Shown piece after piece: positions 7,166 through 11,500 of a stretch of DNA of 11,500 nucleotides. Both the position numbers and the translations under genes were made by a program. Under the pieces are notes generated by a model that was given only the letters and a program-made list of their open reading frames with translations, had not been told where the DNA came from and did not search any database. Each line of letters starts with the position of its first letter. The first letter of the stretch is position 1. The stretch covers positions 1 to 11,500 of the forward strand of contig JAJYBW010000070.1 in assembly GCA_021778815.1 (NCBI GenBank), written 5' to 3'. The stretch is from Acidobacteriota bacterium (GTDB lineage: Bacteria; Acidobacteriota; Terriglobia; Terriglobales; Acidobacteriaceae).

Positions 7166-7300
7166 TCAGCCCTGGCTGGCAAAGCGCAGCGTACTGGCGA
7201 CATGTTCCTGCCAGTAGGGCCATAGGTGGCCACCGGCAAATTCTTCGTAGATAGGGATCGGCTTCATTCCTTGCAGGCGAAGTGCCGGTATCGCGATATG
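7166..7300 (-). pseudogene. 3' remnant of an alpha/beta-hydrolase-fold esterase gene
   Basis: Immediately behind the transporter gene, about 44 codons read as the end of an esterase: ALRLQGMKPIPIYEEFAGGH followed by LWPYWQEHVASTLRFASQG and a TGA (7168-7166). The pattern (y.e.pGGH.W.yW...l...l.f) is the usual C-terminus of putative esterases of the esterase D/antigen 85-like group, and the His in GGH would be the catalytic His. Nothing else of the gene is present: upstream in this frame the DNA belongs to the transporter read out of frame. It is probably what remains of a gene that followed the transporter. The rest of the 7105-7305 interval (7105-7165) shows nothing recognisable. Confidence 0.55.
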
Positions 7301-7305
7301 CCGCG

Positions 7306-8340
7306 TCACACGTGCGTGTTGAGTGCGATCTCCAACTCCTCCAAACTCTTGCCTCGGGTCTCGGGAACAAACCTGTACACGAGGAGACCTCCACAAAGGC
7401 AAATGGCGCCGTAGAGCAGGAATGTCCCGGACATATTCACAAGATTCATCAGCATAGGGAAGCTGTATGTCAGCAGGAACGAAGCCGCCCAAAGGCTGGC
7501 GACAGCTGTTGAAACACCGGCACTGCGCAGCCGGTTGGAGAATATCTCCGAAATCACAACCCAGGTGACGGGAGCGAGAGACACCGCATAAAAGGCGATG
7601 GCGCACAGCGTGAGCGCCAGTACAAAGCCACCGGGAAGATGGGCGCGATAGGCGTAGGCGGCCAACAGGTCCGCGATTCCAATTCCGCAACATCCATCCA
7701 TCAGCAGTACTCTTCGCCCGAATCGATCCACCAGTATCATCGACAGCAATGTAAAAACGAGATTCACGACACCCGTGACAATGATGTTGATCAGCACTGC
7801 ACTGACTCCATACCCGGCGCCTTTGTACACTTCCTCCGCGTAGTTGAACAGGATGTTGATTCCGCTCCATTGCTGCAGTACGGCTAAGCCGATACCAATC
7901 AGCAGGACATAGCGAAGGTGTGGTGCCAGTAAACCTGTCCAGGTAGCGGAGCGATCCGACTCACTCGCAAAAGAGTCATTGATTTCCCCGAGTGCTCGAC
8001 GGGCGTACTTCCCTCCACCAATGCTGGCAAGCACCTGAAAGGCTTTTTCCGTTCTGGCCTTCGATGCCAACCAACGAGGGCTCTCGTGAATCAATACAAG
8101 GCACACCACAAACACAATGGCCGGCAGACTGACCGCGGTAAACATCCATCGCCAGCCGTAGTGACCGTTCCAGGATCCTGCAATGAAAGCCATGGATGCA
8201 TCCTCAGGAACTTTTTCCGCAATGCCCCAATTCACAATTTGCGCGGCCATGATGCCGCAGACAATAGCAAGTTGGTTCAGGCTGACTAAGCGGCCACGCC
8301 AGTTCGCCGGCGCAATCTCCGCAATGTAAGTGAAACGCGT
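7306..8340 (-). pseudogene. Sugar-porter MFS transporter, 5'-truncated
   Basis: This is a major facilitator superfamily sugar:proton symporter of the XylE/GalP/GLUT type, lacking its start. Reading from 8328 the frame begins at YIAEIAPANWRGRLVSLNQL, the conserved loop and helix that normally lie about 120 residues into such proteins, and stays open up to a TAG at 8343-8341. The rest is normal: HESPRWLASK, the LQQWSGIN helix, the DRFGRR loop and the terminal signature VPETRGKSLEELE. About nine of twelve helices (from helix 4 on) remain, so sugar transport is unlikely. An internal ATG at 8250 gives an open frame of 314 codons, but it starts inside a membrane helix. The missing part coincides exactly with the start of the divergent DUF5107 remnant, which implies a deletion across a former divergent promoter region. 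Confidence 0.85.
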
Positions 8341-8977
8341 CTACCAAGGCAGCAGCGGACGCGTGTATCCGCTTCCGCTTATCGACAGGATTGCGACGGA
8401 AGGACACGACCATGCATGGCGGCCACTGCACATAGAAAACAAATATCTGCGCCTGATGGTTCTTCCTGAAATTGGCGGGCGCATCCACATCGGGCTCGAC
8501 AAGATCAATGGCTACGATTTCTTCTACCGGCAAAACGTCATCAAGCCGGCTCTCGTCGGCCTGGCGGGTCCATGGATTTCTGGAGGCGTCGAGTTCAACT
8601 GGCCGCAGCACCATCGACCCGCGACATTCATGCCCATGGAATTCGAAATTGAGCACGGCGACGACGGTTCAGCGACAATCTGGTGCAGCGATCACGACCC
8701 GACGAACCGCATGAAAGGGATGCATGGTGTTTGCTTGTACCCGGACAAGGCGTATGTCGAGCTGAAGGTGCGGCTCTACAATCGAACACCCTATGTTCAG
8801 ACGTTTCTATGGTGGGCTAACGCCGCCGTCCGCGCTCACTAGCACTACCAATCTTTCTTCCATCCCGACTCCAAATTCGTGGCAGACCATGCCAAACGCG
8901 CCATCACGTCGTTTCCCGAGAGCGACGGTAGGTATTACGGTATCGATTACGCTGAACGCCGCCGAAGCGGTGTGCCG
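8330..8977 (+). pseudogene. DUF5107 protein gene remnant, truncated at both ends and carrying an in-frame stop
   Basis: The frame starts KRVYQGSSGRVYPLPLIDRI, a stretch that normally sits about 30 residues inside DUF5107 proteins. It continues through LRLMVLPEIGGRIHIGLDK and ISGGVEFNWPQHHRPATF to TFLWWANAAVRAH. There a TAG at 8840-8842 interrupts the gene, where the family usually has Glu, Asp or similar. The same frame carries on behind it with clear homology (HYQSFFHPDSKFVADHAKRA, then GRYYGIDYAERRRSGVP) up to about 8977, where the DUF6084 sequence takes over in another frame. DUF5107 proteins are large (often with TPR repeats after the domain) and of unknown role, often near sugar genes. 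The N-terminal lead and most of the C-terminal part are lost. The GTG at 8330 gives a 170-codon frame but is not a native start. Confidence 0.85.
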
Positions 8978-9518
8978 GTATCTTTCGCTGCGATGCCAGG
9001 TCCAAATTGAACCCACACGTCGCCAATACTCCAATAAGGAACAGGAAAAGCTGCGCGATCTGTTTGGAGAGCCTGAACGCTGGAGCAGAACAGTTCGGTC
9101 CATTTTGTGGATGAACACCAGCGTAGTCATTCCCGGTTTTACCGGAACGACTCTGATCGATCTACAACTGCCGTGCACGTTCGACTTTACGGTTGCCAGC
9201 ACGAAATATTTTCATGCGTTGGAGGCAGCAGAAATTCCGCTGTGCGTGTTGTTCAGCGGCACCGTGTTTTATCGTGGCGAAGGGGATGCGCTTCAAGTGG
9301 CCCAAATCCCATGGGAGCGCGAAACCAATTATCGCCTTCCGGTTGAAGTGTGGAGACAGACCATCGACCAGCATTATCCTAACTCCGCGTGGCTGCGTCT
9401 GGAGCGGGACTCGTTCAATCGTCTCTACGAATACAAGGTGCGGAACGGAATCCCCACGTGGGAACAGGTTGTCGATAAGCTGGTCGCCAGCAAAGAGGCG
9501 GATGAGGTACCGGTATGA
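8793..9518 (+). CDS. DUF6084 hydrogenase-associated protein, N-terminus replaced by DUF5107 DNA (probably non-native start)
   Basis: The frame is open from an ATG at 8793, but the first 60 or so codons are the DUF5107 remnant read out of frame. Recognisable DUF6084 sequence starts near 8970-8982 with LSLRCQVQIEPTRRQYS and continues LRDLFGEPERWSRTVRSILW, VVIPGFTGTTLIDLQLPCTF, KYFHALEAAEIPL, LFSGTVFYRGEGD and HYPNSAWLRLERDSFNRLYE to a normal C-terminus. About 40-45 N-terminal residues of the family are missing. DUF6084 proteins of about 200-230 residues occur in gene clusters of group 1h-like [NiFe] hydrogenases; their function is unknown. The stop TGA overlaps the next start (ATGA at 9515-9518), so translation of the operon would be coupled. 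Whether any protein is made from this damaged gene is open; it may be a pseudogene. Confidence 0.75.
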   Translation: MFRRFYGGLTPPSALTSTTNLSSIPTPNSWQTMPNAPSRRFPRATVGITVSITLNAAEAVCRYLSLRCQVQIEPTRRQYSNKEQEKLRDLFGEPERWSRTVRSILWMNTSVVIPGFTGTTLIDLQLPCTFDFTVASTKYFHALEAAEIPLCVLFSGTVFYRGEGDALQVAQIPWERETNYRLPVEVWRQTIDQHYPNSAWLRLERDSFNRLYEYKVRNGIPTWEQVVDKLVASKEADEVPV

Positions 9519-10816
9519 ATTTCGCGGCTGCGGAAAAAATTGCCGCTGCAGTCCTCTATGAGGGCTACATCCTCTACCCGTATCGGGCGACCTTTACGAA
9601 GAATATGCAGCGCTGGAATTTCGGCACTCTTTATCCCCAGGAATATGCTGAAGCGCAGCGCCCGACAGAAACATTCCGCCTGATTTCAGAATGCCTGATC
9701 GATGCCGATGCGACAGCCAAGTTGGATATCCGCGTGCGATTTCTCCAGCTTGTGCGGCGGCGAACCGGGACGTCACAGGAGTGGGAGGAAGGCATTGAAC
9801 GTTCGGTAGAAATCAGCGATTTAGCTCTGCAGGAGTTGCAATTTCATCCCGTTCATCACAGCTTTGCATTTCAGGCAACTGACACAGTTACAAATATCGA
9901 GATCGTCCCGCTGGCGCCCGAAGATATCTCGGGCCGGTTGAAAGTTCGTGTGGCGCAGGTCCGCGATCGCCTTCTGAAGTTATCGCTTGAGTTGGTAAAT
10001 GCCACGCCAGTGATCGATGCATCCGATGTCAACCGGAAAGATGCGATGCTGCAAGCGTTTGTCTCGGCCCACGTACTCCTGGGAGTGACCGACGGTGGGT
10101 TCGTTTCCCTGCTGGATGCCCGGGAAGCGATGAGGGAAGTGGCCGCAGACTGCAAAAACGTCGGCGTATTTCCCGTTCTTATCGGCGAACAGGGACATCG
10201 CGACATTCTGCTGTGCTCGCCGATCATCCTGTACGATTACCCGCAAATTGCTCCAGAGAGCGCCGGTGACTTTTTTGATGGCACCGAGATGGATGAAATG
10301 CTGGCCCTGAGAGTCATGACATTAACCGAGGAAGAGAAAGCGGAGATGCGCAATGTGGATGATCGCGCGCGCAGGATTCTAGAGCGGACTGAGATGCTTC
10401 CACAGGAGTTTCTGATGAAGGTGCATGGCGTCATCCGCAGGCTTCGGCCAGTCTCTGCGAATTCCGCAACGGTGGAACCTGAGATCGACATGGTGCCGAT
10501 TGGCGAATGGAATCCGCTAGTCGACAAACGCGCGCCGGAGAGCGTTCATTTATTTGGCGCCGAGCTGAAGGTGGGAAGCCGTGTGCGCCTGTGGCCGCAG
10601 AAGAAAGCAGACATTATGGATATGGTCCTAGAAGGAAAAGCGGCCGTGATTGAAGCCATCGAGCAGGATCTCGAAGACAATATCCAACTGGCCGTCGTCG
10701 TCGATGACGATCCTGGCCGCGAGTTCGGAATGATGCGGCAACCAGGCCACCGATTTTTCTTTTCCGTGGACGAGGTTGAGCCGATTGAAGACGCCTCGGT
10801 GAGGGAGCCGGCATGA
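9515..10816 (+). CDS. Conserved hydrogenase-cluster protein of unknown function (433 aa)
   Basis: I recognise this 433-residue protein only by its place: similar proteins sit between DUF6084 and the maturation protease in group 1h-like [NiFe] hydrogenase clusters. The N-terminus has VLYEGYILYPYRATFTKNMQ and RWNFGTLYPQEYAEAQ. The middle (about 60-300) looks like mixed alpha/beta sequence without a signal peptide or membrane helix. The C-terminal 75 residues (about 350-425) form a compact unit with LKVGSRVRLWPQKKADIMDM, then DLEDNIQLAVVVDDDPGREF and PGHRFFFSVDEVEPI. This could be a small beta-barrel with an acidic VVDDDPG turn. No cysteine cluster for iron or nickel is evident. It overlaps both neighbours by four bases (ATGA at 9515-9518 and at 10813-10816), which implies tightly coupled translation. 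An assembly or maturation role for the hydrogenase is inference from context. Confidence 0.8.
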   Translation: MNFAAAEKIAAAVLYEGYILYPYRATFTKNMQRWNFGTLYPQEYAEAQRPTETFRLISECLIDADATAKLDIRVRFLQLVRRRTGTSQEWEEGIERSVEISDLALQELQFHPVHHSFAFQATDTVTNIEIVPLAPEDISGRLKVRVAQVRDRLLKLSLELVNATPVIDASDVNRKDAMLQAFVSAHVLLGVTDGGFVSLLDAREAMREVAADCKNVGVFPVLIGEQGHRDILLCSPIILYDYPQIAPESAGDFFDGTEMDEMLALRVMTLTEEEKAEMRNVDDRARRILERTEMLPQEFLMKVHGVIRRLRPVSANSATVEPEIDMVPIGEWNPLVDKRAPESVHLFGAELKVGSRVRLWPQKKADIMDMVLEGKAAVIEAIEQDLEDNIQLAVVVDDDPGREFGMMRQPGHRFFFSVDEVEPIEDASVREPA

Positions 10817-11325
10817 CCCCTTCGATCTTGATTGCCGGTGTCGGAAATATTTTCCTCGGAGACGATGCCTTCGGAGTGGAGGTAGCCCGAGCCTTACGTG
10901 CGCGGTCATTGCCGGATGGCGTTGTCGTGGTCGATTATGGTATTCGCGGGTTTGACTTGGCCTATGCGCTTCTGGACCCGTGGGAAGCAGTGGTGATCGT
11001 CGATGCTCTGTCGCGCGGCGGCGCTCCCGGCACGCTATACACGCTTGATCCACAACTCGACAACCTGAAAGATGCGCCTCCTTCGGAGAGCATGATCAAT
11101 CCTCACGGGATGGATCCGATGCGAGTGCTGCAATTGGCATTTTCAATTGGAACGATCGGCGCTCGAGTCATGGTCGTGGGTTGCGAGCCGAAAGATTTTG
11201 GTGATGAGTTGCAAGGACGGATGGGACTATCGAACATAGTTCAATCCTCGATTGATGGCGCTGTCGAGATGGTAGAGACTATTGTCCGACAGATCTTCGC
11301 TTCGTCGAATATGTGCCAGGTTTAA
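10813..11325 (+). CDS. [NiFe] hydrogenase maturation protease (HybD/HycI/HupD family)
   Basis: This 170-residue endopeptidase cuts the C-terminal tail off the hydrogenase large subunit once nickel has been inserted, the last step of active-site assembly in the cytoplasm. Family motifs are complete: ILIAGVGNIFLGDDAFGVEV at the N-terminus gives the nickel-sensing carboxylate D18 (E16 in HybD, D16 in HycI). VIVDALSRGG gives D64 (D62) and NPHGM gives H98 (H93 in HybD). VVGCEP at 121-126 is the conserved late strand. The gene starts inside the stop of the preceding gene (ATGA). No large-subunit gene lies in the window, so its substrate must be encoded elsewhere or be lost. It looks intact and expressible. 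Confidence 0.92.
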   Translation: MTPSILIAGVGNIFLGDDAFGVEVARALRARSLPDGVVVVDYGIRGFDLAYALLDPWEAVVIVDALSRGGAPGTLYTLDPQLDNLKDAPPSESMINPHGMDPMRVLQLAFSIGTIGARVMVVGCEPKDFGDELQGRMGLSNIVQSSIDGAVEMVETIVRQIFASSNMCQV

Positions 11326-11348
11326 GGATTCTTGCAAGAGGTGATGCA

Positions 11349-11453
11349 ATGGTCTGGAAAATCGTCTGTTCCGCAATCGGAGTTATCGTCATCATCGGCA
11401 TCGTCGCAGTCGGGCCTGATCTACAGCGATACATGCGGATCCGATCGATGTAA
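11349..11453 (+). CDS. DUF6893-type small membrane protein (34 aa)
   Basis: This short gene has a good ribosome site (AGAGG at 11337-11341, seven bases before the ATG) and lies 23 bases behind the maturation protease. The product has one hydrophobic helix (about residues 3-21, IVCSAIGVIVIIGIVAV) followed by a short basic tail PDLQRYMRIRSM. This hydrophobic helix plus PDL.RY...RSM ending is what I know of the DUF6893 small proteins found in group 1h-like hydrogenase clusters. It probably spans the cytoplasmic membrane with its basic tail inside. A role as a small membrane anchor or partner of the hydrogenase is plausible but untested. Confidence 0.75.
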   Translation: MVWKIVCSAIGVIVIIGIVAVGPDLQRYMRIRSM

Positions 11454-11463
11454 TTTGAACAGG

Positions 11464-11500
11464 ATGCGCCTGATCGAAATGGAAGCCGGCTACCCGTTGT
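11464..11500 (+). CDS. Possible start of a further gene, cut by the window edge
   Basis: An open frame from the ATG at 11464 reads MRLIEMEAGYPL to the window end. A second in-frame ATG lies at 11479. AGG directly touches the first ATG, so the ribosome-site spacing is not normal for either start. It lies 10 bases behind the DUF6893 gene and could continue the hydrogenase operon. Twelve codons are too few to name a product. Confidence 0.3.
   Translation, partial: MRLIEMEAGYPL

Noticed and set aside
7166..7870. 234-codon minus-strand frame as a full gene
   Set aside because: Only the last 44 or so codons resemble a protein (esterase tail); the rest is the transporter gene out of frame.

Overview
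The window looks like a chromosomal segment of an Acidobacteriota-type soil bacterium. The taxonomic call is an inference from gene content: the N-terminal leader typical of the many acidobacterial Ser/Thr kinases, a Tat-exported sugar isomerase paired with a Tat-exported Gfo/Idh/MocA oxidoreductase, a DUF5009/HGSNAT-like membrane acyltransferase, a DUF5107 protein, and accessory genes typical of the group 1h-like (actinobacterial/acidobacterial type) [NiFe] hydrogenase. GC content is moderate to high (about 55-58% by eye). I see no rRNA, tRNA, CRISPR array, insertion sequence or phage gene.

Layout. 1-123 (-) is the start of dinB (DNA polymerase IV), cut by the window edge. It is divergent from 177-1049 (+), an uncharacterised protein with a PD-(D/E)XK-nuclease-like motif, and the two may share a symmetrical -10 element. 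1041-2643 (-) is a two-gene unit: an Old Yellow Enzyme (YqjM type) followed by a zinc-ribbon thioredoxin (TrxC type), convergent with the nuclease-like gene. 2815-3481 (+) is a chimera of two gene remnants: the first part of a Ser/Thr kinase joined to the C-terminal half of an SMP-30/gluconolactonase. 3605-7104 (+) is an intact three-gene block (membrane acyltransferase, sugar isomerase/epimerase, Gfo/Idh/MocA oxidoreductase), probably an operon for modifying or breaking down sugars across the cytoplasmic membrane. 7166-8340 (-) holds a roughly 45-residue esterase tail and a sugar-porter MFS transporter that has lost its first three or so membrane helices. 8330-8977 (+) is a DUF5107 remnant that lacks both ends and carries an in-frame TAG. 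8793-11453 (+) is a tightly coupled hydrogenase-accessory operon: DUF6084 (5'-truncated), a 433-residue protein of unknown function, a hydrogenase maturation protease and a 34-residue DUF6893 protein. One more reading frame probably begins at 11464.

The most striking property is the string of gene-to-gene junctions with no mobile element: about 3015-3045, about 7300, 8329-8332 and about 8970-8982. Each can be explained by one deletion that removed facing or adjoining gene parts without inversion. The last one sits exactly where a hydrogenase-accessory operon loses its upstream part, so the hydrogenase structural genes may have been deleted or moved. A mis-assembled contig could give the same picture and must be excluded. 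I found no clearly new system. The best candidates for unexplored biology are the unknown 433-residue hydrogenase-linked protein with its tiny membrane partner, and the orphan nuclease-like gene beside dinB.
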